Source of the DNA: JAANXG01 sp034520625
GTDB lineage: Bacteria; Pseudomonadota; Gammaproteobacteria; Arenicellales; JAANXG01
Direction: 5' to 3'
Assembly (NCBI GenBank): GCA_034520625.1
Contig: JAXHNI010000012.1
Coordinates: 127,175-191,174, forward strand
Length of the DNA: 64,000 bases
The notes beneath the pieces were generated by a model. That model had not been told where the DNA came from and made no database searches. It saw nothing but the letters and a program-made list of their open reading frames with translations. This document shows, in pieces, positions 47,563 through 56,536 of this stretch. The translations under genes were made by a program, and so were the position numbers. Within the stretch, counting starts at the first letter, position 1. Each line of letters starts with the position of its first letter.

Positions 47563-49067
47563 TGAGCACTCTGCGCGAACGCCTGGCCCAGGCGATCGCC
47601 ACCCGGCGGCCGCTGCTGTTCCTGCATTCCCCGGAGGAGCGGCGCGTCATCGACGCGGTCCGGGATATCGCCGGCGAGCTGCCGGTGATCGAATGGTCCT
47701 GCACCCGCGGCTTCGACCAGGCCGTGAACGATGACGAGCGGGACTACCGGGAGCCGGTGGCCGCCATCGAGGCCGCGGCCGGGAAGCGGGAGCCGGCTTA
47801 CTATGTATTCAAGGACCTTTCGGTGTTCATGGACGATACCGCCGTGGTGCGCGCCCTGCGCGACGCCTACGACGCGCTCCGGGACCGTTCCGACACCCGA
47901 CTGATCATCCTGTCGCCGGTGGGCGTCGTTCCGGAGATCCTGCGCCGGGACATCCTGCTGGTGGGGCTGCCGCTGCCGGGCATCGAGGAAGTCACCGCGG
48001 AAGTCGCCGCGACCCTCAAGCAGTACACCAGCCAACAGGTTCCCGACGAGGTGCTGCACGGCACCGCGCTGAGCCTGGGCGGGCTGACCACGGACGACGT
48101 CCGCTTCGTGCTCCACAGCGCCCTGAGCGGCTCGGGAAAGCTCAACCGCACGGAGCTGCTCCAGGCGATCCAGGACGCCAAGCAGGCCCTGGCGGGCCGC
48201 GCCGGTTTCCTGCAGTACGTGCCGGTGGAACGCCGGATCGCGGACATCGGCGGCCTGTCCAACTTCAAGGCCTGGGTGGACGACCGCACCGGCGTCTTCA
48301 ACCGCGAATCCGTGGAGGCGGGCGTGCCCGTCCCTCGAGGCATACTGATCACCGGCGTCAGCGGCTGCGGCAAAAGCCTGTGCTGCAAGGTGCTGGCGGC
48401 GACCTGGGGCGTACCGCTGTATCGGCTGGACATGAACCTGATTTTCTCCGGCCTGCACGGCAATCCGGAAGCGGCGTTCCACAATGCGCTCGAGACCATC
48501 GAGTCCATCGCCCCGGCGGTGTTGTGGATCGACGAAATCGAGAACGGCCTGGGCTTCGAGCATTCACCGGACCCGGTGCAGTCCCACGTGTTCTCCGCCT
48601 TCCTGACCTGGATGCAGGAAAAGCCGCCCCTGGTGTTCGTCGCCGCCACCGCCAACCGAATCGAGTACCTGCCCGCGGAAATGATCCGCAAGGGGCGCTT
48701 TGACCAGGTGTTCTTCGTGGACCTGCCGGACGAGGACGAGCGCCGGGAGCTGATCTCCATTCACCTGCGGCGCAACGGCGCGAACCCGGAGGATTTCAAT
48801 CTCGACACCCTGGCCGGCGAAACCCTGGGCTGGAACGGCGCCGAGATCGAGCAGGCCGTGAACTCGGCACGCATTCACGCCCATCGCCACCAGCGCCCGC
48901 TCACCACCGGGGACGTCGTCAAGCACGCCCGCCAGATCGTACCCCTGTCCCGCACCATGAACGAGCAGATCAAGAAACTGCGCGACTGGGCCTGGAACCG
49001 GGCGCGCCCGGCATCCGGCGGCAAGGGCACCGACTACTCCATACTCGACGAGATCAAGGACGGCTGA
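47562..49067 (+). CDS. AAA-family ATPase (Ycf46-like)
   Basis: This 501-aa cytoplasmic ATPase has a helical N-terminal domain (about 1-225) and one AAA module with Walker A GVSGCGKS (265-272), Walker B VLWIDEIEN (about 320-328), sensor-1 FVAATAN, and the arginine-finger region MIRKGRFDQ. The layout (a long N-terminal domain that begins with a nucleotide-cleft-like RRPLLFLHSPEE) is that of the Ycf46/AAA group of unknown role. The ATG at 47562 overlaps the acyl-CoA ligase stop, so translation is coupled. Its partner or substrate is unknown. Confidence 0.87.
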   Translation: MSTLRERLAQAIATRRPLLFLHSPEERRVIDAVRDIAGELPVIEWSCTRGFDQAVNDDERDYREPVAAIEAAAGKREPAYYVFKDLSVFMDDTAVVRALRDAYDALRDRSDTRLIILSPVGVVPEILRRDILLVGLPLPGIEEVTAEVAATLKQYTSQQVPDEVLHGTALSLGGLTTDDVRFVLHSALSGSGKLNRTELLQAIQDAKQALAGRAGFLQYVPVERRIADIGGLSNFKAWVDDRTGVFNRESVEAGVPVPRGILITGVSGCGKSLCCKVLAATWGVPLYRLDMNLIFSGLHGNPEAAFHNALETIESIAPAVLWIDEIENGLGFEHSPDPVQSHVFSAFLTWMQEKPPLVFVAATANRIEYLPAEMIRKGRFDQVFFVDLPDEDERRELISIHLRRNGANPEDFNLDTLAGETLGWNGAEIEQAVNSARIHAHRHQRPLTTGDVVKHARQIVPLSRTMNEQIKKLRDWAWNRARPASGGKGTDYSILDEIKDG

Positions 49068-49263
49068 CCCCGTCGGGACCCCGGGTTTCAGGTCCCGTGA
49101 ACACTCCGGCGCCTGCGCCCCAACCATTTCGGCGTTCCGTATCGACGTGCCGGTTGGTCGTGTGTGTTGTCGGCGGAAACAGGAACGGGTACGGGCTTCA
49201 CGCCGCATTGACACCGAATTTGCAACGCTTGAAGGCGCTTGACACACGCTTTGCCTTGACTTG

Positions 49264-50127
49264 ATGATCCGATCCTCTGCAATGGTCGCCAGTTCGCTCT
49301 CCGCATTCCTGCTCGCGGCTTCGTGCCTGAGCACGGCGTCGGCCGCCGTCGACCACGACTATGAAATTCTGCCTGATCAGATCTATGCGCAGCGCGAATC
49401 CGGTGATCTGACGGGCGACCTGTACCTGCCCGTCGTGGACGGCGCTTCCCCCGGCATCATCATGATCCACGGCGGCGGCTGGCGCCGCGGCGATGTCGAC
49501 GACATGGAGAAGTTCGCCCGCCGGGCCGCGGCCGCCGGTTTCGCGGTGTTCAATATCACTTACCGTCTGGCGCCCGAGCACAAATTCCCCGCCCAGCTCG
49601 AGGATGTTCGGGACGCGGTGCGCTGGCTGCGCAGCCGGGCAGCGGATTACCGCATCGACCCCGACCGGATCGGTGCCTGGGGCTACTCCGCCGGCGCCCA
49701 CCTGGCGATGCTGCTGGGCACTTTGGGCAAGGATGCACTACCCGGAGACGGCCCGGGGGCACCGAGCGCCCGGGTCGCCGCCGTCGTGGCCGGCGCCGGA
49801 CCCACGGATCTTCGGGCGTATCCGGACAACAAGTATGTCGCCGCCCTGATGCCCGAGGACGCCGATGAAAAGTTGTTCACGCTGGCTTCCCCGCTGGCCG
49901 CGGTCAGCGGCGACGACGCCGGCATGTTCCTGTACCACGGCAAACGCGACTGGATCGTGGGCTACCGCAACTCGGTGAACATGCTGCAGGCACTTCGCGG
50001 CGCCGGGGTCGACGCCCGCCTGCAGGACATGCCCCATGGACACATCATGACCTACTTCTTCGGCCGCCGAGCCGTGGACGGCGGGATTGATTTTCTTCGG
50101 CAGCATCTGGGGCCGGTCGGACACTAA
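49264..50127 (+). CDS. Secreted alpha/beta-hydrolase (esterase/lipase, HSL-type)
   Basis: This 287-aa protein has a signal peptide (cut near TASA-AVDHD) and an alpha/beta-hydrolase core: oxyanion motif HGGGW (69-73), nucleophile S142 in GYSAG, acid D in HGKRDWIV and H in MPHGHI. It probably hydrolyses short acyl esters or peptides in the periplasm. The ATG at 49264 follows a TTG in the same frame. The 196-bp gap before it has a weak hairpin GGGACC/GGTCCC near 49076-49097, and promoter-like TTGACA at about 49229. Confidence 0.83.
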   Translation: MIRSSAMVASSLSAFLLAASCLSTASAAVDHDYEILPDQIYAQRESGDLTGDLYLPVVDGASPGIIMIHGGGWRRGDVDDMEKFARRAAAAGFAVFNITYRLAPEHKFPAQLEDVRDAVRWLRSRAADYRIDPDRIGAWGYSAGAHLAMLLGTLGKDALPGDGPGAPSARVAAVVAGAGPTDLRAYPDNKYVAALMPEDADEKLFTLASPLAAVSGDDAGMFLYHGKRDWIVGYRNSVNMLQALRGAGVDARLQDMPHGHIMTYFFGRRAVDGGIDFLRQHLGPVGH

Positions 50128-50327
50128 GGTAGGAGGCGAGCCCCCTCGCCGATTGCGGCTTCGGGCAATGGCTCATACGCAATGACGGTCGGGGCGTCAT
50201 TGCGAGGCGGCGCAAGCCGCCGCGGCGATCCATGTTCAGTCAATTGGGACCGGTTTCCGCCGGCATCGCCAGCCATTAGAATGCTCGATGCTGTCCTAAT
50301 TTAACCACCTCACTCCGCGGAACCGCC
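50128..50327. repeat. Intergenic region with repeat families D and C
   Basis: GCGAGCCCCCTCGCCGATTG and CGGCTTCGGGCAATGGCTCAT (50136-50176) repeat the sequence at 45750. Next, GTCATTGCGAGGCGGCGCAA followed by GCCGCCGCGGCGATCCAT (about 50192-50233) is the inverse of 42814-42888. No gene is visible. Confidence 0.6.
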
Positions 50328-50888
50328 ATGCCTTTATCCCCGCCCTCAGACAGAGAACCGATCCACGAACGCCGCGTCGAGTGCCGGGGCTACCGCCGCA
50401 GCGACGGGCTCTGGGACGTCGAGGGCCACATAGTGGACATCAAGACCTATGATTTCGACAACACCGAGCGCGGACACGTGGCGGCCGGCACGCCGGTTCA
50501 CGAGATGTGGGTGCGCATCACCATCGACGACGATTTCCTGATCCACGATGCCGAGGCCAGCACCGAGCACGCGCCGTACGGGGTCTGTCCGCAGGCCGCC
50601 CCGGGCATGGAAAAGCTCAAGGGCGTACGCATCGGCGCGGGCTGGCGCCGGGAGATCAACAAGCGCGTCGGCGGCACCCTCGGATGCACCCACCTGCGCG
50701 AGCTGCTCGGACCCATGGCCACCACCGCGTTCCAGACCATCGCCCCCATCAAAATGAAGGACAGGAAGCCCTCCCCCGGCAAGCGACCCCCGCTGCTGGG
50801 CACCTGCCATGCCTACGCCCCGGACAGCCCGGTGGTGAAACGACTGTGGCCGGAGCACTACCGCGAGCCCGAGGCCCGGGAGTCATGA
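50328..50888 (+). CDS. DUF2889 protein
   Basis: This 186-aa cytoplasmic protein matches the DUF2889 family: RRVECRGYRRSDGLWDVEGH near the start, VHEMWVRITIDDDF, a Cys-containing GTLGCTHLRELLGPMATTAFQTI helix, and a late DSPVVKRLWPEHY. I know no established function for the family. Its TGA overlaps the ATG of an arginase-family gene, so they are translationally coupled, which hints at a shared role in ureohydrolase-linked metabolism. Confidence 0.85.
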   Translation: MPLSPPSDREPIHERRVECRGYRRSDGLWDVEGHIVDIKTYDFDNTERGHVAAGTPVHEMWVRITIDDDFLIHDAEASTEHAPYGVCPQAAPGMEKLKGVRIGAGWRREINKRVGGTLGCTHLRELLGPMATTAFQTIAPIKMKDRKPSPGKRPPLLGTCHAYAPDSPVVKRLWPEHYREPEARES

Positions 50889-51808
50889 GCGTGCTGCAGC
50901 GGGAGCCGGACGTGGCGTTCTGCGGCGTGCCCTTCTCGAATGCCGATGAGATCGACGCCGACATCGCCGTTGTCGGCGCGCCCCACGGCACGCCCTACAA
51001 ACCCGGCACCCCCAGCCACGCAGCCAACGGTGCCGACGCCGTTCGCGCCGCCCTGAGCTGGTACAGCACCGGCCGGGAACAGATGGACTTCGATTCGCTG
51101 CAGCCGGTATTCGCCGGGGCCTCGATCGTTGATCTTGGCAATGTCACCGAGGATCTCGAGGACGGTCGAGCGAACCGCGCCTGCATCGAGAACGCAACCC
51201 GGGCCGCGCTGGCGCAAAACGCCAAACCGATTCTGCTCGGCGGCGACGACTCGGTGCCGATTCCCTTCATCCAGGCCCTGGACGAGCAATACAAGGAAGT
51301 GACCGTCGTCCAGGTCGATGCGCACCTCGACTGGCGGCACGAGGTCGACGGGGTCACCCATGGCTTCTCCAGCACCATGCGCCGCGCCTCGGAGATGGAC
51401 CATGTCCGCAACATGATCCAGATCGGCGCCCGCGGTCCGGGCAGCGCCCGGCGCCAGGACTGCGAGGACGCCGTGGCCTGGGGCGCGAAGATATTCACGG
51501 CGCGGGACATTCACAGAAACGGGTTCAAGGCGGCGCTGAAGGCGGTGCCGCGGCATGCGCCGGTGGTGCTGAGCATCGACGTCGACGGCATCGACCCGTC
51601 GGTGGTGCCCGGGGTGATCCTGCCGGCCTTCGGCGGCCTGGGCTATCAGCAGATGCTCGACATCATCCAGGGCATCGCCGAGCGCACGACCATCGTCGCC
51701 GCGGACTTCGTCGAGTTCGTGCCGGAACAGGACCTCCAGTCACGCGGCGCCCAGGCCATTGCCCGGCTGGCCTGCAACGTAATCACCGCCATGGCCCGCC
51801 AGCGCTGA
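50885..51808 (+). CDS. Arginase/agmatinase-family ureohydrolase with altered first metal ligand
   Basis: This 307-aa ureohydrolase has the manganese motifs DAHLD (145-149) and SIDVDGIDP (D232, D234). The first motif, usually GGDHS, reads GGDDS (119-123), so the first His ligand is Asp122. The sequences STMRRASEMDHVRNMIQIG and GPGSARRQD mark the agmatinase-like clade with GGDDS, known from marine alphaproteobacteria and others. The substrate (agmatine, guanidinobutyrate or another guanidine compound) cannot be fixed. It forms a two-gene unit with the DUF2889 gene. Confidence 0.87.
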   Translation: MSVLQREPDVAFCGVPFSNADEIDADIAVVGAPHGTPYKPGTPSHAANGADAVRAALSWYSTGREQMDFDSLQPVFAGASIVDLGNVTEDLEDGRANRACIENATRAALAQNAKPILLGGDDSVPIPFIQALDEQYKEVTVVQVDAHLDWRHEVDGVTHGFSSTMRRASEMDHVRNMIQIGARGPGSARRQDCEDAVAWGAKIFTARDIHRNGFKAALKAVPRHAPVVLSIDVDGIDPSVVPGVILPAFGGLGYQQMLDIIQGIAERTTIVAADFVEFVPEQDLQSRGAQAIARLACNVITAMARQR

Positions 51809-51827
51809 CCCGCCGCTGAGGATCGGG

Positions 51828-51885
51828 CTTGTGTGGGTCGGGCTTTACGCCTGACATGTCAGCCTTAAAGGCTGACCCACACAAG
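51828..51885. repeat. REP-like family B, fourth copy
   Basis: CTTGTGTGGGTCGGGCTTTA, CGCCTGACATGTCAGCC and AAAGGCTGACCCACACAAG form a 58-bp palindrome just after the ureohydrolase gene. It lies between convergent genes and could terminate transcription from both sides. Confidence 0.8.
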
Positions 51886-51970
51886 GCCTGCCCAAATGGG
51901 TCGGCAGTTCGTCAGATCCACCAATGATCGATCTTGTCCAATCAAGGGCACTTCTAAAGCGAATTCCCGG

Positions 51971-52561
51971 TTACGCCGGCAGGTTCCCGCACCCGCAGTC
52001 GTTGTTGTAGCCTTCGGTCAATGTCCACGGATCCCCGAGCATATCGATCTCTATGGTGCGATTGGGCGCTTCGCCCTGGATGCCGAGAATTGATACACCG
52101 GGTGTCGCCTCCACGTTGGTGCATACCAGCTCATCCTCCGTCTCCGTGAGAGCCAGATCGAACGAGTTCCCGATTGGCGCAGCGCCCGAGTAGCAGCCGA
52201 CACCACCATCTGCGAAGTTCACCGACAAGGTCACAATGCCATTGCGGAGGATGGCGCAGCCCGATACCGCGTTACAACCGGTCACGGCATAAGCCTTCGG
52301 CACCAGCCAGTCGATCCAGCGCGTATCTTCGAACGAGACCTCGAGTCCGAACTCTCCGTCCGGGACACCGCTGGTCTGTGCATGGGCGGGCAGCATGACG
52401 GATTCCACCACCGGCCTGGTCCAGGCGCCAGGGAGGGCGGCAGCCGCCCCTGCAGCGACGCCGCCGGCGCCGAGCCGCTTCAATGCGCTGCGGCGGGAGC
52501 CGTTCGCTTTCGGCGCTTCGTTCGAAGAGGACTGCGGGGGCACTTCGTGATAATTCTTCAT
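51971..52561 (-). CDS. Tat-leader secreted protein of unknown function (WTRPVV family)
   Basis: This 196-aa protein has a Tat-like signal: SRRSALKRLG (22-31), a Gly/Ala segment, then WTRPVVESVMLPAHAQTS (47-64), almost identical to the junction in the protein at 21209. The mature part is acidic with at least eight Cys (for example CNAVSGC and NDCGCG) and is probably a beta-rich, disulfide-bonded domain unlike that of the other member. GGAG lies 8 bases before the ATG at 52561. It has its own upstream region. Function is unknown. Confidence 0.72.
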   Translation of the reverse strand: MKNYHEVPPQSSSNEAPKANGSRRSALKRLGAGGVAAGAAAALPGAWTRPVVESVMLPAHAQTSGVPDGEFGLEVSFEDTRWIDWLVPKAYAVTGCNAVSGCAILRNGIVTLSVNFADGGVGCYSGAAPIGNSFDLALTETEDELVCTNVEATPGVSILGIQGEAPNRTIEIDMLGDPWTLTEGYNNDCGCGNLPA

Positions 52562-52860
52562 TTTTGTCTCCAACATGGTAGTGAGTTGTACTACAAGTGT
52601 CCGCACAGCCCGCGGGGGGCGTAAGGAGATTCAGAGCCAGAACTACGCACGAAAAATCGAGACAGGTCAAGATTCAATTCGGCACAGCGATTTCTACTTG
52701 TCGTTGGATCCTGTCACGGCGAACGCCAGCCGCGATTGTTTCGCCTGCGTACGGGCGCCGCCGTCGAAGCAGACGACGTCGTCTTGAGTCTGGTACAGCA
52801 AATGCCGGACAGTGCCGGCAACGTCCGCCGGCAAGTGACGCCGCCTGCTTTTTGTTCTCC
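52562..52860. other. Intergenic region without recognised gene
   Basis: These 299 bases lie between the Tat-leader gene (minus) and the RatA-like gene (minus). I see no repeat, hairpin with T-run or coding signal; it must contain the promoter of the Tat-leader gene. Confidence 0.4.
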
Positions 52861-53355
52861 CTATTCAGGGTTCGAACCGACGGGGTTGTCGGGCGTCGAG
52901 CCGACCGGGCGCGCTTTCGCGGGCGGACCGTAGAGTTGCCGCGCCCGGCGCTCGAAGGAATTCACGATATCCTGGACCAGGGCGGGCAGCATGCGGTCAA
53001 GCACGAGTCGCAACACCACCATGCTGCAGTCCACCCGGGCATGCAGGCGTAATCGGCAGCCCGCCTCGTCCAGCGGTTCCAGGCGCCATACCAGCCGGAG
53101 TTCCCGGAACGGCCATTCCCGGGACACGACCTCGATCCGAGTCGGCCGATGCAGGGCCGTCCGGGTCGCGCAATCCACTCTCACCGGACCGAGCTGCAGG
53201 GTCTGCTGGGTGTGATAGGCATCCGGCTCCCGGTGGTGAACGCGGGCTTCCTTCCAGCCCGGGAGGAACTCCGGGTACCTTTCCACGTCGGCAATGAGAT
53301 CGAATAACCTCTCTGCCTCATAGGTCACCAGACGTTCGACTTGATACTCCTTCAT
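52861..53355 (-). CDS. RatA/COQ10-like START-domain protein
   Basis: This 164-aa protein has the polyketide-cyclase/START fold of the RatA-COQ10 group: LFDLIADVERYPEFLPGWKEARV near residue 18, a central beta sheet and a C-terminal helix FERRARQLYG. COQ10 relatives bind ubiquinone and help respiration; RatA was also described as affecting ribosome assembly. The ATG at 53355 is preceded by GGGGAG. It is divergent from the fumarate reductase operon. A quinone-binding role would fit its neighbour rquA, but this is inference. Confidence 0.78.
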   Translation of the reverse strand: MKEYQVERLVTYEAERLFDLIADVERYPEFLPGWKEARVHHREPDAYHTQQTLQLGPVRVDCATRTALHRPTRIEVVSREWPFRELRLVWRLEPLDEAGCRLRLHARVDCSMVVLRLVLDRMLPALVQDIVNSFERRARQLYGPPAKARPVGSTPDNPVGSNPE

Positions 53356-53509
53356 TGTGCAACACTCCCCAATGCGTGCTCCGGCACGTACGGTCAACAA
53401 AAGTGCCTGTTGTCAGTACCCGGCGGGCCTGTGGGTGGATTCTATAAAGTTCTGCCAACAATATTGAAGCCGCTCGACGAACACCAGTAAACCTCCGGGA
53501 CGACTCTAG

Positions 53510-53558
53510 TTGATACAGATCAAGCTGCGCCCAGAGTGCCGGCGCTATGGTTGCTGTA
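53510..53558 (+). promoter_or_regulatory. FNR/Anr-dependent promoter of frdABCD-rquA
   Basis: TTGATACAGATCAA at 53510-53523 is a perfect match to the FNR/Anr/Dnr consensus TTGATnnnnATCAA. A -10-like TATGGT lies at 53546-53551, which would place the start near 53558 and the box centre (53516.5) at -41.5, the class II activation position. frdA begins 101 bases further on, after GGAG. This indicates induction without oxygen. Confidence 0.8.
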
Positions 53559-53658
53559 ATAGTCAACTGTCCGGCACCGTACTGTCGATCTACCGACAAG
53601 CAGCACGTTTGGAACCCGACCCGGACTGTGGCGCGACACTGATGAATCTGGAGCCCAT

Positions 53659-55416
53659 ATGCGAGTCGTGACGGCGGATACAGTACTGGTGGGCGGCGGC
53701 GGCGCCGGCCTGAGGGCCGCGATCGCGGTAGCGGAAGCCGATCCATCCCTGCGAGTCGCACTGATTTCAAAGGTGTACCCAATGCGCAGCCACACGGTGG
53801 CCGCCGAAGGCGGCGCCGCCGGCGTGGTGCGCGAGGAAGACAGCCTGGAAAATCACTTCCGCGACACGGTCAGCGGCGGCGACTGGCTCAGCGACCAGGA
53901 CGTGGTGGAGGCGTTCGTCCGGGAAGCGCCCGAGGCCCTGTACGAGCTGGAGCACTGGGGCTGTCCCTGGAGCCGGCAGCCCGACGGCCGCGTGGCAACC
54001 CGCCCTTTTGGCGGCATGAAGATCGAGCGCACCTGGTACGCGGCCGACAAAACCGGCTTCCACATGCTCCACACCCTGTTTCAGACCAGCCTTAAGTATC
54101 GCTCCATCGAGCGATACGACGAGTACTTCGCCCTCGACCTGTTGGTCGCCGACGGGCGCTGCGGCGGCGTGGTGGCGATTGAGCTGAAGACCGGCGAACC
54201 GGTGGTGTTTCTGGCGCCGACCGTCATCATGGCGACCGGCGGCGCCGGCCGGGCGTTTCCATTCACCACCAACGGCGGCATCAATACCGGCGACGGCATG
54301 GCCATGGCCTATCGGGCCGGCGTGCCGCTGAAGGACATGGAGTTCGTTCAGTACCATCCCACCGGCTTGCCCGGATCCGGCATCCTCATCACGGAAGGCG
54401 CCCGCGGCGAAGGCGGGATTCTGGTGAACCGCGACGGCTACCGCTACCTGCAGGACTACAATCTCGGTCCGCCCGACCCCTGGCCGCGCAAGAAGGCCAT
54501 GGAGCTCGGCCCGCGCGACCGGCTCAGCCAGGCGTTCTGGCACGAGCAGCGCAAGGGCAAGGCCATCAGCCATCCGGCCGGCGACGTCGTGCACCTCGAC
54601 ATCCGCTCGCTGGGCGAAAAGAAGATCAACGAGCGCCTGCCGTTCGTCCGGGAGCTGGCCCGCAGCTACGCCGGCGTGGACCCGGTGCACGAGCCGATCC
54701 CGGTGCGCCCGGTCGTGCACTATGTCATGGGTGGCATCGATACCGATATCAACGCCGCCACAGTGGTCACCGGGCTGTATGCCGCCGGCGAATGCGCCTG
54801 TATCAGTCTCAACGGCGCCAACCGCCTCGGCTCAAATTCCCTCACCGAGCTGCTGGTGTTCGGCCGCCGCGCCGGACAGGCCGCCGCCCGCCAGGCGCGC
54901 GAGAAAGGCAACAGCATGCCCGAGGCGGTCTGGCGCCCCCGGGCGGAAGCCTGCCTGAGCCGGGTCCAGTCGCTGCTGGACCACACCGAAGGCGAGGAAA
55001 CCGTAGCCGGACTGCGCAATGAAATGCACGATGTAATGGAAAGCTGCGCTGGCATCTACCGGGACAAGGCGCTGCTCGAGCAGGCCTGCCAACAGCTGTC
55101 AGAACTGCGGGAACGCTACCGGCGGCTGGGAATCAGCGACAAAAGCCGGGTGTTCAATACCGAGCTGGCTTATGCGCTGGAGCTGGGCGCCCTGCTGGAA
55201 GTCAGCGAGGCGATGGTCCACGGGGCCCTCCAGCGGCGCGAGTCGCGCGGGGCCCACCAGCGGCTCGACTATACCGAACGCGACGACCAGCAATTCCTGA
55301 CCCATACCCTGGCCTGCTACCAGCCGGAGGGGCCGCCGCGCGTCGACTACCGGCCGGTCACCATTACCAGCTGGCAGCCGGCCGAACGCGTTTACGGAGG
55401 CGCAGCAGATGAGTGA
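53659..55416 (+). CDS. frdA: Fumarate reductase flavoprotein subunit
   Basis: This 585-aa subunit closely follows E. coli FrdA (602 aa). The FAD fold starts ADTVLVGGGGAG, the covalent-FAD His is H45 in MRSHTVAAEGG, and the substrate site includes HPTGLPGSGIL, TEGARGEGG and the late GANRLGSNSLTEL. It reduces fumarate to succinate on the cytoplasmic side (reverse reaction possible). It leads an operon under an FNR-type promoter and overlaps frdB by 8 bases. The specific FrdA features, rather than those of SdhA, and the separate frdC/frdD pair argue for quinol:fumarate reductase. Confidence 0.95.
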   Translation: MRVVTADTVLVGGGGAGLRAAIAVAEADPSLRVALISKVYPMRSHTVAAEGGAAGVVREEDSLENHFRDTVSGGDWLSDQDVVEAFVREAPEALYELEHWGCPWSRQPDGRVATRPFGGMKIERTWYAADKTGFHMLHTLFQTSLKYRSIERYDEYFALDLLVADGRCGGVVAIELKTGEPVVFLAPTVIMATGGAGRAFPFTTNGGINTGDGMAMAYRAGVPLKDMEFVQYHPTGLPGSGILITEGARGEGGILVNRDGYRYLQDYNLGPPDPWPRKKAMELGPRDRLSQAFWHEQRKGKAISHPAGDVVHLDIRSLGEKKINERLPFVRELARSYAGVDPVHEPIPVRPVVHYVMGGIDTDINAATVVTGLYAAGECACISLNGANRLGSNSLTELLVFGRRAGQAAARQAREKGNSMPEAVWRPRAEACLSRVQSLLDHTEGEETVAGLRNEMHDVMESCAGIYRDKALLEQACQQLSELRERYRRLGISDKSRVFNTELAYALELGALLEVSEAMVHGALQRRESRGAHQRLDYTERDDQQFLTHTLACYQPEGPPRVDYRPVTITSWQPAERVYGGAADE

Positions 55417-56149
55417 CCGTACATTATCTTTCGAAATCCTCCGTTACCGGCCCGAGCAGGAAGACGAACCGGTGTGGCAGTCCTACGACGTACCCTGCCG
55501 GGAGGACTGGGTGGTGCTCGATGGGCTCAATTACATCAAGGACCATCTCGACGGGACTCTGAGCCACCGCTGGTCGTGCCACATGGCCGTGTGCGGGAGC
55601 TGCGGCGTAATGATCGACGGCAAGCCGGCGCTTGCCTGCAAGACTTTCGTGCGCGACTTCACCGACACCGTACAGGTGGCCCCACTGGACAATCTGCCGG
55701 TCCATCGGGATCTGATCAGCGACATGGAAGGATTTGCCGACAAGCTGGGCAGGGTCGAGCCGTACCTGATAACGGACGAGGATCCCGGCGACAACGCCGA
55801 GTTCCGCCAGAGCCCGGCGCAGCTCGCCGTCTACCGGCAATACACCATGTGCATCAATTGCCTGCTGTGCTACGCGGCCTGCCCGCAGGTGGGGCTCAAC
55901 CCGGGCTATCTCGGACCGGCGGCGCTGGCCCTGGCCCAGCGCTACAATCTCGATTCCCGGGATGCCGGCCGCTCGCAACGCGAGGAAGCCACCGCCAGTG
56001 AAGACGGCGTGTGGGAATGCACCTTTGTCGGCGAATGCTCGGAAGTCTGCCCGAAGGCGGTCGACCCGGCCGGCGCCATCCAGCAGATGAAGCTCGCCAG
56101 TTCGCTGGACTGGCTCGGCGGCCTGCTGCCGGGCGGGAGGAAATCATGA
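55409..56149 (+). CDS. frdB: Fumarate reductase iron-sulfur subunit
   Basis: This 246-aa subunit (E. coli FrdB: 244) carries the three clusters: 2Fe-2S in WSCHMAVCGSCGVMIDGKP with a later Cys, and 4Fe-4S and 3Fe-4S ligands in CINCLLCYAACPQ and CTFVGECSEVCPKAVDP. It passes electrons from the membrane quinol to FrdA. Its ATG lies inside the frdA end, and its stop overlaps frdC (ATGA). Confidence 0.95.
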   Translation: MSDRTLSFEILRYRPEQEDEPVWQSYDVPCREDWVVLDGLNYIKDHLDGTLSHRWSCHMAVCGSCGVMIDGKPALACKTFVRDFTDTVQVAPLDNLPVHRDLISDMEGFADKLGRVEPYLITDEDPGDNAEFRQSPAQLAVYRQYTMCINCLLCYAACPQVGLNPGYLGPAALALAQRYNLDSRDAGRSQREEATASEDGVWECTFVGECSEVCPKAVDPAGAIQQMKLASSLDWLGGLLPGGRKS

Positions 56150-56535
56150 CGGAGCCGCGGATGTATCATCCCCGCCTGCCGCTGTTCTGGTACCTGCGGC
56201 GGCCGAGCTACGTCCGATACATGCTCCGCGAGCTGACCTGCATCGGAATCGGCGCCTACGCCATCACGCTCGCCGTCGGCCTGCTGCGCCTGGCACAGGG
56301 GCCGGCCGCCTGGCAGGGGTTCTGGCAGGCCTTCTCCTCGCCGGCCGGCGTCGCCTTCCAGGTGGTGGCGCTGGCCTTCACGCTCTACCACACCGTCAGT
56401 TGGTTCCAGCTGGCGCCCAGCACCATGCCCATCTGGCGCGGCGAGACCCAGGTCCCGCCGGCCCGAATCCGCCTGGCCCATTACCTGGTGTTCGCCGTGG
56501 TTTCCATTGCTATATTACTGATCGTGGGGTTCTGA
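56146..56535 (+). CDS. frdC: Fumarate reductase membrane anchor C
   Basis: This 129-aa protein (E. coli FrdC: 131) has three hydrophobic helices after the N-terminal MYHPRLPLFWYLRRPSYVRY, and a typical LAFTLYHTVSWFQLAPSTMP in the second/third helix region. With FrdD it anchors FrdAB and binds the quinol. It overlaps frdB by four bases. Confidence 0.92.
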   Translation: MTEPRMYHPRLPLFWYLRRPSYVRYMLRELTCIGIGAYAITLAVGLLRLAQGPAAWQGFWQAFSSPAGVAFQVVALAFTLYHTVSWFQLAPSTMPIWRGETQVPPARIRLAHYLVFAVVSIAILLIVGF

Positions 56536-56536
56536 G

